From Bradyrhizobium canariense (GTDB lineage: Bacteria; Pseudomonadota; Alphaproteobacteria; Rhizobiales; Xanthobacteraceae), in NCBI RefSeq assembly GCF_018130465.1, contig NZ_JAFCKJ010000011.1:124001-188000 (forward strand): DNA of 64,000 nucleotides, given 5' to 3'. Position numbers and translations under genes: made by a program. Under the pieces are notes generated by a model that was not told the DNA's origin, did no database searches, and saw only the letters and a program-made list of their open reading frames with translations. This document shows, one piece after another, positions 18,855 through 27,954 of this stretch; the first letter of the stretch is position 1; each line of letters opens with the position of its first letter.

Positions 18855-19418
18855 ATGACCTCCATCGATGAAACCAAACAGTTCGTCCCGCTCAACATCG
18901 CGGTGCTCACCGTTTCCGACACGCGCGCGCTGGCTGACGACAAGTCCGGCCAGACGCTCGCCGACCGCCTCATCGCGGCCGGCCATCATCTCGCCGCGCG
19001 CGAGATCGTCACCGACGACGTCGAGGCGATCCGCGCCGTCATCCGCCGCTGGATTGCGGACGCAGGCATCGACGTCGTCATCACCACCGGCGGCACCGGA
19101 TTCACCGGGCGCGACGTCACGCCGGAGGCGGTCGAGCCCCTGTTCGAGAAGCGCATGGACGGTTTCTCGATCGCATTCCACATGCTGAGCCACGCCAAGA
19201 TCGGCACGTCGACGATCCAGAGCCGCGCCACTGCCGGCGTCGCGGGTGCAACCTACATCTTCTGCCTCCCAGGTTCGCCCGGGGCCTGCCGCGACGGCTG
19301 GGACGGCATCCTCAAAGCCCAGCTCGACTACCGCACGCGTCCCTGCAATTTCGTCGAGATCATGCCGCGCCTGGACGAGCACCTGCGCCGGCCGAAGGCC
19401 CAGGGCGCGACGGTGTAA
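18855..19418 (+). CDS. moaB: Molybdenum cofactor biosynthesis protein B
   Basis: This 187-residue protein of the MoaB/Mog fold has the motif VSDTRALADDKSGQ near the N-terminus and the molybdopterin-binding signature VITTGGTGFTGRDVTPEAV. It probably binds and adenylylates molybdopterin during Moco synthesis, though MoaB itself is dispensable in E. coli where MogA does this job. It is slightly longer than E. coli MoaB (170). Start at ATG 18855. No other Moco genes are adjacent. Confidence 0.93.
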   Translation: MTSIDETKQFVPLNIAVLTVSDTRALADDKSGQTLADRLIAAGHHLAAREIVTDDVEAIRAVIRRWIADAGIDVVITTGGTGFTGRDVTPEAVEPLFEKRMDGFSIAFHMLSHAKIGTSTIQSRATAGVAGATYIFCLPGSPGACRDGWDGILKAQLDYRTRPCNFVEIMPRLDEHLRRPKAQGATV

Positions 19419-19427
19419 GATGCTTTC

Positions 19428-19628
19428 TTCCCTTCCCCCCTTGTGGGGGAAGGTGGCGCAGGCGGCCTTCGGCCGCCGTTCTTAAAGAACGCCGAAGCGA
19501 AGCTTCGGCTATAGCGCCGGATGAGGGGTTTTCTCCGCAGGCACGAACGCTCGCGGAAACATACCCCTCACCTTACTGAGCCCGCGTCCATCGGCGGCGC
19601 CGCCCCCTCCCACAAGGGGCGGGGGCGC
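19428..19628. repeat. Composite intergenic repeat between convergent genes
   Basis: About 200 bp of imperfect inverted repeats: CTTCCCCCCTTGTGGGGGAAGG at the left and CCCCCTCCCACAAGGGGCGGGGG at the right, with GGCGGCCTTCGGCCGCC, a TTCTTAAAGAA palindrome and GAAGCGAAGCTTCGG between. ATGAGGGG and CCCCTCA form another pair. It separates moaB from the convergent MarR-GNAT gene and leaves no room for another gene. Confidence 0.75.
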
Positions 19629-19659
19629 ATTCATGCGCATCTCGCTCGTTACGAGAGTG

Positions 19660-20589
19660 CTACAGATCCCGCTCCCATGTCTCGCCGATCAGATCGTGCC
19701 CGAAGCTGCGGTGCGGCTTTGTTGCGACGAGCTTGAAGCCTGCACTCTGATAGATGCCACGCGCGGCGACCAGGATGCTTTGCGTCCACAGCGTCATCTT
19801 GCTGTAGCCCCTCTCGCGTGCGCCCTGGATGCATTGCTCGACCAGCGCGCGGCCGACACCGAGTCCCCGCGCTTTCTTCTCCACCTGCAACAGGCGCAGT
19901 TTGGCAATCTCGTCCGTGGCCTTGACAAGGAAGATCGAGCCGACCGGTTCGCCACCCACTTCCGCAATCCAGCAGTGCTCGCGCGCGGCGTCATAGTCCT
20001 TGATGAACTGTGCGCAGATCTCGGCGACCAGGGCCTCGTAGCTGATATCCCAGTTGTAGTCGGCCGCATAGGCGGCGCCCTGCCGGGAGATGACCCAGCC
20101 CATGTCGCCGACGCGATGGCTGCGCAGCATGAAAGCCGCGGGCTGGCTTCGACGTTGCTCCAGCACAGCCTCGATGGTCGCCATAGCCTGCGTGAGCCGC
20201 GTTGCATCGCTGGCCGAAAGCTGAGCCAGCATTGCGGCGACCTCATTTTGCGAGCCCAGGTTCAGCTTGGCAAAGGTCTGGCGCCCCTTGGCGGTGAGGC
20301 TGAGCTGGTACTGCCTTCGATCCGAGGGCAGGGGCCTGCGGGTGATCAGCCCCTTTTCGTCGAAGTTTTGCACGATTCGGCTGAGATAGCCGGGGTCGAG
20401 GCCAAGCTCGTTGCCGATCTCCTTCGCGGCAAGGTCGTCCCGTTGCGCGAGCTCGTAGAGCACGCGGGCCTCGCTGAGAGAGAACGGGCTCTTTCCAAGG
20501 TGCTGGTCGAGCACGCCAAGCTTGCGAGTGTAGAAGCGGTTGAAGGCGCGGACCGCTGCGATGTGATCGTCGGTACCGTTGAATGACAT
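19660..20589 (-). CDS. MarR-GNAT fusion: regulator with acetyltransferase domain
   Basis: This 309-residue protein fuses a MarR winged-helix domain (residues about 1-150; LAAKEIGNELGLDPGYLSRIV is the recognition helix area, and ITRRPLPSDRRQYQLSLT the wing) to a GNAT acetyltransferase domain (about 160-309; acetyl-CoA loop ARGLGVGRAL). Such fusions are widespread and mostly unstudied. The fusion could sense or modify a small molecule and control its own promoter. A 34-bp palindrome just upstream of the start is a likely operator. It does not sit in an obvious operon. Confidence 0.9.
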   Translation of the reverse strand: MSFNGTDDHIAAVRAFNRFYTRKLGVLDQHLGKSPFSLSEARVLYELAQRDDLAAKEIGNELGLDPGYLSRIVQNFDEKGLITRRPLPSDRRQYQLSLTAKGRQTFAKLNLGSQNEVAAMLAQLSASDATRLTQAMATIEAVLEQRRSQPAAFMLRSHRVGDMGWVISRQGAAYAADYNWDISYEALVAEICAQFIKDYDAAREHCWIAEVGGEPVGSIFLVKATDEIAKLRLLQVEKKARGLGVGRALVEQCIQGARERGYSKMTLWTQSILVAARGIYQSAGFKLVATKPHRSFGHDLIGETWERDL

Positions 20590-20604
20590 GGGTCACCTCG
20601 ATAT

Positions 20605-20638
20605 TTGCCATTGTCAAATAATTATTTGACTTTGGCAA
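20605..20638. promoter_or_regulatory. 34-bp palindromic operator of the MarR-GNAT gene
   Basis: Arms TTGCCATTGTCAAATAA and TTATTTGACTTTGGCAA match at 15 of 17 positions. The palindrome begins 15 bp upstream of the ATG and would overlap the promoter. MarR dimers bind such sites, so autoregulation is likely. Confidence 0.75.
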
Positions 20639-20651
20639 GTATCGGAGTGCC

Positions 20652-21227
20652 TTAGCCGACCATGACGATCCGGCTGCGCAGCATGATCCGGGACGAGCGG
20701 CCGAGCCGCCGGAGCAGCCGCGCCTCGGAGCGGCGGGCCTGGGGCGGGTAGCCGCCGATCCGGTCATAGTGATCACGCGCGATCAAAAGTCCCTGATCGC
20801 CGAAGGGGCCGACGAGCTTGCGCATCACGGCCCGGAGGATATCGCGGAATCCGGCATCGGCGTATGGCGAGCGCGCATAGCGGAAGACGGCCGCACGATC
20901 CCGGCCGCTGGTCGAGACGCTCTGGATGAACTGGGTGGTTTCCTCGATCCAGCCGGTTTCCAGCACGGCGCCCGCGGGGAGGAACATCAACCAGGACGAA
21001 CGGGCCTGGAGTGCGCCGGCGGCGAGCGCGGCGCCTTGCGAGGATCCCTCGAAGCCGATGAAACGGCAGCCCGCGACGTCGGCAACGCGCTCGATGACGC
21101 CATTGCGGGTGCCGTCGACCAGGAGCACTTCCCGGATGATGCCTGCGGCAGCACCAGGTACCAGCGCGGCCAGAGTTGCGACCGCCGTCTGCTCGACGCC
21201 TTCGGTCGGAATGATGACGCTCAGCAT
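20652..21227 (-). CDS. Glycosyltransferase-2-like protein, DxD motif apparently missing
   Basis: This 191-residue protein begins MLSVIIPTEG and follows the pattern of short GT2 proteins: LLVDGTRNGVIERVAD, then SSQGAALAAGALQARSSWLMFLPAGAVLE. In active relatives the last part normally reads like LLFLHADT, giving the metal-binding acid. Here it reads MFLPAGAV with no aspartate, so catalysis is doubtful. The C-terminal part has FGDQGLLIARDHYDRIGGYP, also typical for the family. It may be a degenerate or non-catalytic member. It lies upstream of the MarR-GNAT gene on the same strand. Confidence 0.7.
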   Translation of the reverse strand: MLSVIIPTEGVEQTAVATLAALVPGAAAGIIREVLLVDGTRNGVIERVADVAGCRFIGFEGSSQGAALAAGALQARSSWLMFLPAGAVLETGWIEETTQFIQSVSTSGRDRAAVFRYARSPYADAGFRDILRAVMRKLVGPFGDQGLLIARDHYDRIGGYPPQARRSEARLLRRLGRSSRIMLRSRIVMVG

Positions 21228-21559
21228 GATTGAGGCTTCAGTGTCCGCACTTCGGGAGAAGCGTAGCTCATTATGAGGGTGTCATAAAACATGTGGCGCT
21301 GCCGAGTGCAACTTTTCGGCTGCGCTTCGGTATACGATGGTAAACCGCTACAGCCGTCGCATCCAAATATGTCCCGTGCGGGGGTGGCGATATTGCCGAA
21401 TGTGTCGGCGCCAACCTGTCCTGACCGTATTAATCCGGAGGTCAGCCGCGATATTGCGCGACGCGCCGGCCGTTCGCAATCCTGCAAGAAGAGGTGCGAT
21501 AGCGGACGAGCGCGGGGACGGGAAAATCTTCCAATCACGCTGCTGCCGAGGGGCTTCGC
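21228..21559. other. Divergent intergenic region without supported features
   Basis: This 332-bp gap lies between the glycosyltransferase-like gene and the RMD1 gene, which point away from each other, so it should hold both promoters. I see short open frames but none with family resemblance or convincing start sites, and no strong repeat or hairpin. Confidence 0.6.
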
Positions 21560-22399
21560 ATGAACGCCGATCAACTTGCTGTTAACTCGCCGGCAACATC
21601 TCCCAAGCCGGACGGCGCGACGACCTTGCGGATCCGCGCCGTGATGCTGGGTGAACGCATCAATCCGTCCGGCATCGAGATGGGGGCGACCGTCTCCTCG
21701 ACGCCGGCCGCTTTCCGTGTCCATGCCGGCCTTGCGGTCATCTTCCGCTACGGCGTTGTGGTGCTGATCGGCCTCCTCCCTTCGGAGGAGAAGGTGCTGA
21801 TCGACAGTCTGAAGCCCCGCGTGATCGGCGAATTCAGCCCCTACGAGGAGGAGATCGCCCATGCGCAACTCTGCAAGGACGAAAGCGCCGAGGCGATCCT
21901 GCCGGGTGGCCCGATCTGCCTCGCCAAATTCTCCGACGACCGGCTGCTGCTGATCGCGGACGCGCTTGCCAAGAGCACCTCGCTCGCGCGTGACGAGCGC
22001 CGCGTCGCCGCGGTCTTCGATGTTATCGAGCCGTTTGCGCGTAAGCTCGCCGAGCAGGGCCGCACGCCGCCCCGGCGCAAGGGCATCTTGCAATTGATCG
22101 GCAATGCGCTTCTCGTCCAGCAGCGCGTCGCCGGCCGCGTTGCGGTGGCCGAGAAACCCGACGTACTCTGGGAGAAACCCGAGCTCGACCGGCTCTATGC
22201 CCGCCTTGAAGTCGAGTACGAACTGAAGGAGCGCCTCGACACGCTCGAGCGCAAGCTGACCGCCGTGTCCGCGACCGCCAACGCGCTCACCGACATCATC
22301 GATACCCAGCGCTCGCTCCGCCTCGAAATCGCGGTGGTGGTGCTGATCGTGATCGAGGTCGCGATCGGCTGTTTCCAGATTTGGTCGGGGACGCACTGA
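21560..22399 (+). CDS. RMD1/DUF155 family membrane protein
   Basis: This 279-residue protein matches the DUF155 (RMD1/Sif2) pattern: FRYGVVVLIGLLPSEE in the N-terminal half, and the conserved DVLWEKPELDRLYARLEVEYELKERLDTLERKL near the end (quoted here as adjacent motifs WEKPELDRLYARLE and YELKERLDTLERKL). A C-terminal membrane span (IAVVVLIVIEVAIGCF) follows. Eukaryotic members (Rmd1, RMND1) support mitochondrial translation or meiosis; bacterial function is unknown. It converges closely on ackA, with only ten bases between the two stops. Confidence 0.85.
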   Translation: MNADQLAVNSPATSPKPDGATTLRIRAVMLGERINPSGIEMGATVSSTPAAFRVHAGLAVIFRYGVVVLIGLLPSEEKVLIDSLKPRVIGEFSPYEEEIAHAQLCKDESAEAILPGGPICLAKFSDDRLLLIADALAKSTSLARDERRVAAVFDVIEPFARKLAEQGRTPPRRKGILQLIGNALLVQQRVAGRVAVAEKPDVLWEKPELDRLYARLEVEYELKERLDTLERKLTAVSATANALTDIIDTQRSLRLEIAVVVLIVIEVAIGCFQIWSGTH

Positions 22400-22409
22400 T
22401 TCTGCTCGT

Positions 22410-23600
22410 TCAAATGCGATTGTCTGGTCGCAGCACCGCCGCGCAATGCCGTGCGATCATCAGTTCCTCATTGGTTGGGATGACGAAAACATCGACCGTG
22501 CTGTCGTCACCGTTGATGCGCTCGCCCGCCGCATCATTCGCAGCGGCATCGATGCGCACACCTAGCCAGTCGAGACGCTCGCCGATCGCGCTGCGGATTT
22601 CCCTGGCATGCTCGCCGATGCCGCCGGTGAAGACCAGGCAGTCCAGCCCGGCAAGCGTTGTCGCCATCACCGCCACGTCCTGCGCGGCGCGGAAGGTGAA
22701 GAGCTCGACCGCCTCCCGTGCCGCAGCTTCGCTGCTCGCAAGCAGCGTGCGCATGTCCGAAGAGATGGAGGAGACGCCCAGGAGGCCTGACTCGTGATAG
22801 AGCAGGTGCTGGACATCTTCGACCGACATCTTCTCGTGCTGTTGCAGATAGAGCAGCACGCCCGGGTCGATCCTGCCGCAGCGCGTGCCCATCACCAGCC
22901 CGTCGAGCGGCGTCAGTCCCATCGTGGTGTCGATGCTGCGGCCGTCGCGCAAGCCGCACAGGCTCGCGCCGTTGCCGAGATGCGCGATCACGGTGCGCTT
23001 CGCCGCCAGGTCCGGCGCGATTCCGGCGAGCCGTCCCGCGACATATTCGAACGAGAGGCCGTGAAATCCGTAGCGCCGGATGCCGCGCTCTTCATAACGT
23101 CTCGGAATGGCGAAACGGCTGGCGGGCGGCGCAAGGCCATGGTGAAAGGCGGTGTCGAAGCAGGCGATGTGCGTCAGTTCGGGTCTTATCGCCCTGATGG
23201 CGCGGATCGGCGCCAGGCACCGCGGCTGGTGCAGTGGCGCCAGCGGCGTCAGCGCCTCCAGCTTTGCGGTGACATCATCCGTCAGTTCTACCGGACCGGA
23301 ATAGTCTGGACCGCCATGCACGACGCGGTGGCCGACAGCGCGCAAGCGATGGTCACCGAAACGATCCTCGATGAAGCCGAGCACGTCGGCGAACAGATGA
23401 TCGCTGTCCGCATCCGATGCTTCCCTCCGTTTCTCGAACAGCTCTTCGCCCGCGGGGCTCTTCACGATGAGCCGCGGCTTCGTCTCGTGCTCGTCGAGCA
23501 GGCCCTTGCAGAGCAGGGTGGGCTCGGTCGCCGAAATATCGAACAGGCCGAACTTGATGCTCGACGATCCCGAGTTGAGAACGAGAACCGTGTTCGACAT
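22410..23600 (-). CDS. ackA: Acetate kinase
   Basis: This 396-residue enzyme converts acetyl phosphate and ADP to acetate and ATP, reversibly. It has the ASKHA-fold start VLVLNSGSSSIKFGLF, the VGHRVVHGGPDYSGPV motif with the catalytic arginine region, NGASLCGLRDGRSIDTTMG, and VFTGGIGEHAREIR. Length is normal (about 400). It follows the phosphoketolase gene by eight bases on the same strand, so the two form one operon in which acetyl phosphate made by the phosphoketolase is turned into acetate and ATP. ATG 23600 is the clear start. Confidence 0.97.
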   Translation of the reverse strand: MSNTVLVLNSGSSSIKFGLFDISATEPTLLCKGLLDEHETKPRLIVKSPAGEELFEKRREASDADSDHLFADVLGFIEDRFGDHRLRAVGHRVVHGGPDYSGPVELTDDVTAKLEALTPLAPLHQPRCLAPIRAIRAIRPELTHIACFDTAFHHGLAPPASRFAIPRRYEERGIRRYGFHGLSFEYVAGRLAGIAPDLAAKRTVIAHLGNGASLCGLRDGRSIDTTMGLTPLDGLVMGTRCGRIDPGVLLYLQQHEKMSVEDVQHLLYHESGLLGVSSISSDMRTLLASSEAAAREAVELFTFRAAQDVAVMATTLAGLDCLVFTGGIGEHAREIRSAIGERLDWLGVRIDAAANDAAGERINGDDSTVDVFVIPTNEELMIARHCAAVLRPDNRI

Positions 23601-23608
23601 GGCTGCTG

Positions 23609-26023
23609 TCAGTCGCCTGCCTCCGCCGGCGTGTTGCCGCCAGCGCTGTTCGGCCAGACCCATTCCTGGATTTCCGGCATGTCCTCACCGTATTCGCGCA
23701 CATAGCGCGAATGCTCGATCAGCTTGTCACGGAATTGCTGCTTCACCTGCGCCGCCTTGGTTGCGAGCCCCGGCACGCGCTCGATCGCCTCGATCGCGAG
23801 GTGATAGCGGTCGAGCCCGTTGAGCACGACCATGTCGAACGGCGTCGTGGTGGTGCCTTCCTCGGCAAAGCCGCGCACATGCATGCCGGCATGGTTGGTG
23901 CGGTTATAGGTCAGCCGGTGGATCAGGTAAGGATAGCCGTGATAGGCGAAGATCACCGGCTTGTCGCGCGTGAACAGGCTGTCGAAGTCGCGGTCGGACA
24001 AGCCGTGCGGGTGCTGCTCCCTGGGTTGCAGCGTCATGAGGTCGACGACGTTGACGACGCGGATCTTCAGCTCGGGCAGCGCCCTGCGCAGCAGGTCGAC
24101 GGCGGCGAGCGTTTCCAATGTCGGCACGTCGCCGGCGCAGGCCATCACGACATCGGGCTCGCCGGTCGTGTCTTCCGTGCCGGCCCAGCTCCAGATGCCG
24201 ATGCCGGCGTCGCAATGCGTGGCCGCCGCCTGCATCGACAGCCATTGTGGCGCCGGCTGCTTGCCGGCGACGATGACGTTGATGCGGTCATAGGTGCGCA
24301 GGCAGTGATCGGCGATCCACAGCAGCGTGTTGGCATCCGGCGGGAAGTAGATGCGGACGATGTCGGCCTTCTTGTTGGCGACGAGATCGACGAAACCGGG
24401 ATCCTGATGGCTGAAGCCGTTGTGGTCCTGCCGCCAGACATGCGAGGTCAGCAGATAGTTGAGCGAGGCGATCGGGCGCCGCCACGGCAGATGCCGCGCT
24501 ACTTTCAGCCATTTGGCGTGCTGGTTGAACATGGAATCCACGATGTGGATGAACGCCTCGTAGCAGGAGAAGAAGCCGTGCCGGCCCGTGAGCAGGTAGC
24601 CCTCTAACCAGCCCTGGCAGAGATGCTCGCTCAGGACTTCCATCACGCGTCCGTCCTGGGCGAGATGCACGTCGTAGGATTCGATCGGCTCCATCCAGAC
24701 GCGTTCAGTGGCCTCGAACACCGCATCGAGCCTGTTTGACGCGGTCTCGTCCGGGCCCATGATGCGGAAATTGCGCGCCTCGGCGTTAAGGCGGATGACG
24801 TCGCGCAGGAATTTGCCGAGCTCGCGGGTTGCTTCTCCCGTCACGGCGCCGGGCTGCGGCACCTCGATTGCAAAACTGCGGAAGTCCGGCAGCTTCAGCT
24901 CCTTCTTCAGAAGGCCGCCATTGGCGTGCGGATTGGCTCCCATGCGGCGATTGCCTTCGGGCGCGAGCGCCTGGAGCTCGGCCACGAGCGCGCCGTTCGC
25001 GTCGAACAGCTTTTCCGGCTCGTAGCTGCGCATCCAGTCTTCGAGAATCTTCAGATGCGCCGGATTCTCGCGGCAGTTCGCGACGGGCACCTGATGCGCA
25101 CGCCAAAAACCCTCGACCTTCTTGCCGTCGACTTCCTTGGGGCCGGTCCAGCCCTTCGGGCTGCGCAGCACGATCATCGGCCAACGCGGGCGCTCGACGC
25201 TCTCGCGGCCGTCGCGGGCGTGCTGCTGGATCGAGCGGATGCTGGCGAGCGCGACGTCGAGCGCGTCCGCCATGGCCTGGTGCATCAATTTGGGATCGTC
25301 GCCCTCGACGAACAGCGGCTGGTGGCCGAACCCGCGGAAGAGATCGTGGATATCTTCGTCGCGCATCCGCCCGAGCACGGTCGGATTGGCAATCTTGTAG
25401 CCGTTGAGATGCAGGATCGGCAGCACCGCGCCGTCATGCGCAGGATTGAGGAACTTGTTGGAGTGCCAGGACGCCGCGAGCGGGCCGGTCTCGGCCTCGC
25501 CGTCGCCGACGACACAGGCGACGATCAGGTCGGGATTGTCGAATGCCGCGCCATAGGCATGCACCAGCGCGTAACCGAGCTCGCCGCCTTCATGGATCGA
25601 GCCCGGCGTTTCCGGCGCTGCGTGACTCGGGATGCCGCCGGGGAAGGAGAACTGTCTGAACAGCTTGCGCAATCCGTCGGTATCGCGCGCGATATCAGGA
25701 TGAATCTCGCTGTAGCTGCCTTCGAGATAGGTGTTGGCGACCATGCCGGGGCCGCCGTGGCCGGGACCGCACACATAGATCACGCTCAGGTCCAGCGCGC
25801 GGATGACGCGGTTGAGATGGGCATAAATGAAGTTCAAGCCGGGCGTCGTGCCCCAATGGCCGAGCAAGCGCGGCTTGATCTGCTCGGGCCGCAAGGGCTC
25901 GCGCAGAAGCGGGTTGTCGAGCAGGTAGATTTGCCCGACGGAGAGATAGTTCGCAGCGCGCCAATAGCGATCAACGAGGCCGAGGTCGCTGCTCGCCGCA
26001 GGCGACTGTCTTTGATTTGTCAT
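23609..26023 (-). CDS. xfp: Xylulose-5-phosphate/fructose-6-phosphate phosphoketolase
   Basis: This 804-residue thiamine-diphosphate enzyme cleaves xylulose-5-P or fructose-6-P with phosphate to acetyl phosphate plus an aldose phosphate. It has the family start [19 protein letters not shown], the [20 protein letters not shown] motif, the TPP motif [19 protein letters not shown] and [10 protein letters not shown]. Its length is typical. It is the first gene of a two-gene operon with ackA. I chose ATG 26023; the open frame continues 24 codons upstream without homology. The pair gives a short carbon route from pentose phosphates to acetate. Confidence 0.97.
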   Translation of the reverse strand: MTNQRQSPAASSDLGLVDRYWRAANYLSVGQIYLLDNPLLREPLRPEQIKPRLLGHWGTTPGLNFIYAHLNRVIRALDLSVIYVCGPGHGGPGMVANTYLEGSYSEIHPDIARDTDGLRKLFRQFSFPGGIPSHAAPETPGSIHEGGELGYALVHAYGAAFDNPDLIVACVVGDGEAETGPLAASWHSNKFLNPAHDGAVLPILHLNGYKIANPTVLGRMRDEDIHDLFRGFGHQPLFVEGDDPKLMHQAMADALDVALASIRSIQQHARDGRESVERPRWPMIVLRSPKGWTGPKEVDGKKVEGFWRAHQVPVANCRENPAHLKILEDWMRSYEPEKLFDANGALVAELQALAPEGNRRMGANPHANGGLLKKELKLPDFRSFAIEVPQPGAVTGEATRELGKFLRDVIRLNAEARNFRIMGPDETASNRLDAVFEATERVWMEPIESYDVHLAQDGRVMEVLSEHLCQGWLEGYLLTGRHGFFSCYEAFIHIVDSMFNQHAKWLKVARHLPWRRPIASLNYLLTSHVWRQDHNGFSHQDPGFVDLVANKKADIVRIYFPPDANTLLWIADHCLRTYDRINVIVAGKQPAPQWLSMQAAATHCDAGIGIWSWAGTEDTTGEPDVVMACAGDVPTLETLAAVDLLRRALPELKIRVVNVVDLMTLQPREQHPHGLSDRDFDSLFTRDKPVIFAYHGYPYLIHRLTYNRTNHAGMHVRGFAEEGTTTTPFDMVVLNGLDRYHLAIEAIERVPGLATKAAQVKQQFRDKLIEHSRYVREYGEDMPEIQEWVWPNSAGGNTPAEAGD

Positions 26024-26195
26024 GTTCTTGCCGACCTTCACCCAGCGATCGTCACCAACATCGTGCTGGGACGATTGATCCCTGGCCGGCATCAAACGAA
26101 ATCGTCGCGATGGGCGTGTTGCGCGAGGTCAAAGGCGCCCGCCCGAAATTTGGGCGGCTACCGTGCATCGATTTGTTTTTCAGTTTCTTGTTTGT

Positions 26196-26210
26196 GTTCT
26201 TGATTTGTTC
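26196..26210 (+). promoter_or_regulatory. LexA-type SOS box upstream of the SplB-like gene
   Basis: GTTC-TTGATTT-GTTC is a perfect match to the alphaproteobacterial LexA consensus GTTC-N7-GTTC. It ends 23 bases before the ATG at 26234, in an AT-rich promoter-like stretch. The same 210-bp gap also holds the divergent xfp promoter. Confidence 0.65.
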
Positions 26211-26233
26211 TTTCGACCTGCTATCTTGGCTTC

Positions 26234-27397
26234 ATGAGTCCAGCATCCTCTCATGCTCTCAAGCACCCGCCGGTCACGGCGCCCTCCGAGCCGGCGGGTG
26301 CGCCTTCTGACTTCCCTGAGCTGGCGGTCGCCATTGACCGCCAGCGCAGGCGAGGCCGGGGTGCGCAATCCAATGCCAGCGGCCGCTTTGAGGCCGAGGC
26401 GCGCGTCGCATTCGACGATGGCTGGCAGAGCCTTGAAGAGCTGCCGCCGTTCAAGACCACGGTCGGGGTCGACACCTCGCGCAAGGTGATCACCCACAAC
26501 GATTCTCCCGACATCGGCTTCGATCGCTCGATCAATCCCTATCGCGGCTGCGAGCACGGCTGCGTCTATTGTTTCGCGCGGCCGACGCATGCCTATCTCG
26601 GCCTGTCGCCGGGGCTCGACTTCGAGTCGAAGCTGTTCGTGAAGCCCGAGGCGCTGGCGCTGCTCGAGAAGGAGCTTGCTGCGCCCGGCTACGAGCCGCG
26701 GATGATCGCGATCGGCACCAACACCGATCCCTATCAGCCGATCGAGCGCGAGCGCAAGATCATGCGCGGCATTCTGGAGGTGCTGGAGCGCGCCGGCCAT
26801 CCTGTCGGGATCGTCACCAAGTCGGCGCTGGTGACCCGCGACATCGACATTCTCGCGCGCATGGCCAAGCGCAACCTCGCCAAGGTCGGGATCTCCGTGA
26901 CCTCGCTCGATCCGAAACTCGCGCGCACCATGGAGCCGCGGGCGTCCACGCCGCCGAAGCGGCTGGAGGCGCTGAAGCAGCTTTCCGAGGCCGGCATTCC
27001 GACCACCGTCATGGTCGCGCCCGTCATCCCCGCGCTGAACGATTCCGAGATCGAGCGCATCCTGGATGCCGCCGCCCATGCCGGCGTCAAGGAAGCCTCC
27101 TACGTGTTGCTGCGGTTGCCGCTCGAGGTGCGCGATCTCTTTCGCGAATGGCTGATGGCGAACTATCCGGACCGCTATCGCCACGTCTTCACGCTGATCC
27201 GCGACATGCGCGGCGGCCGCGACTATGACGCGAAATGGGGCGAGCGCATGAAGGGCACCGGCCCGATGGCCTGGACCATCGGCCGCCGCTTCGAGATCGC
27301 CTGCGACAGGCTCGGGCTGAACAAGCGGCGCTCCAAGCTGACGACGGATCATTTTGCCAAGCCGAAGCGGAACGGCGATCAGCTCAGCCTGTTCTGA
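26234..27397 (+). CDS. PA0069/SplB-like radical SAM protein
   Basis: This 387-residue radical SAM protein belongs to COG1533 (SplB-related, often annotated PA0069 family). The 4Fe-4S ligands are C106, C110 and C113 in YRGCEHGCVYCFARP. Other family motifs are IGTNTDPYQPIERE and ITKSALVTRDIDIL-like text (here VTKSALVTRDIDIL). True spore photoproduct lyase repairs UV thymine dimers, but the substrate of the non-sporulating branch is not established. The LexA-type box just upstream suggests DNA-damage induction. A VOC gene follows after 24 bases. Confidence 0.9.
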   Translation: MSPASSHALKHPPVTAPSEPAGAPSDFPELAVAIDRQRRRGRGAQSNASGRFEAEARVAFDDGWQSLEELPPFKTTVGVDTSRKVITHNDSPDIGFDRSINPYRGCEHGCVYCFARPTHAYLGLSPGLDFESKLFVKPEALALLEKELAAPGYEPRMIAIGTNTDPYQPIERERKIMRGILEVLERAGHPVGIVTKSALVTRDIDILARMAKRNLAKVGISVTSLDPKLARTMEPRASTPPKRLEALKQLSEAGIPTTVMVAPVIPALNDSEIERILDAAAHAGVKEASYVLLRLPLEVRDLFREWLMANYPDRYRHVFTLIRDMRGGRDYDAKWGERMKGTGPMAWTIGRRFEIACDRLGLNKRRSKLTTDHFAKPKRNGDQLSLF

Positions 27398-27421
27398 GGG
27401 ACGAAGTGGGAGAGGTGTCGT

Positions 27422-27877
27422 ATGAGTAACGAACTGCCAGCTCCAATCCCGCGGCTCACCGTCATCACGCTGGGCGTGAATGACATCCGCGCCAGCATTG
27501 CCTTTTACGACGCGCTCGGTTTTTCGCGCCGGCTGAAGGTGACCGGCGAGGCCGTTGCGTTCTATGACACCGGCGGTCCGGTGCTCGCGCTGTTTCCCTG
27601 GGATCAACTCGCGGCCGACGCCAACTTGACTGAAAATCCAAGGCCAGCGACGTTCCGAGGCATGACGCTCGCATGGAACTGCCGCGCGCGTGAGGAGGTG
27701 GACGCGGTGCTGGCATTCGCCGTCGGCAAGGGAGCCGCGCTGCTGAAGGCCGCGCATGAGACCGACTACGGCGGCTATTCCGGCTATTTCACCGATCCTG
27801 ACGGCCATCCCTGGGAAGTTGTGGTCGCGCCCGGCATCGAAGTCGGCGAGGACCGGCGGGTACATCTGGCGGAATAG
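27422..27877 (+). CDS. VOC (glyoxalase-fold) protein
   Basis: This 151-residue protein has the paired beta-alpha-beta-beta-beta units of the vicinal oxygen chelate fold: LTVITLGVNDIRASIAFYDA at the start and GGYSGYFTDPDGHPWEVV near the end, which holds the usual metal-site Glu. The first expected metal residue (His/Gln) is less clear, since the first strand reads LTVITLGV. It could be a lyase, dioxygenase-like or resistance protein. It follows the SplB-like gene by 24 bases and may share its LexA-controlled transcript. Confidence 0.85.
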   Translation: MSNELPAPIPRLTVITLGVNDIRASIAFYDALGFSRRLKVTGEAVAFYDTGGPVLALFPWDQLAADANLTENPRPATFRGMTLAWNCRAREEVDAVLAFAVGKGAALLKAAHETDYGGYSGYFTDPDGHPWEVVVAPGIEVGEDRRVHLAE

Positions 27878-27954
27878 GGCGCCTGACTTGAATAACGGGA
27901 ATTGTCCGAGGTTCCCGGTTGCGCAGGCGATACCGCTTGCGCACGATCCCGGCC

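Noticed and set aside
24926-26203. A 425-codon plus-strand frame opposite xfp
   Set aside because: Antisense shadow of the phosphoketolase; no recognisable domain.
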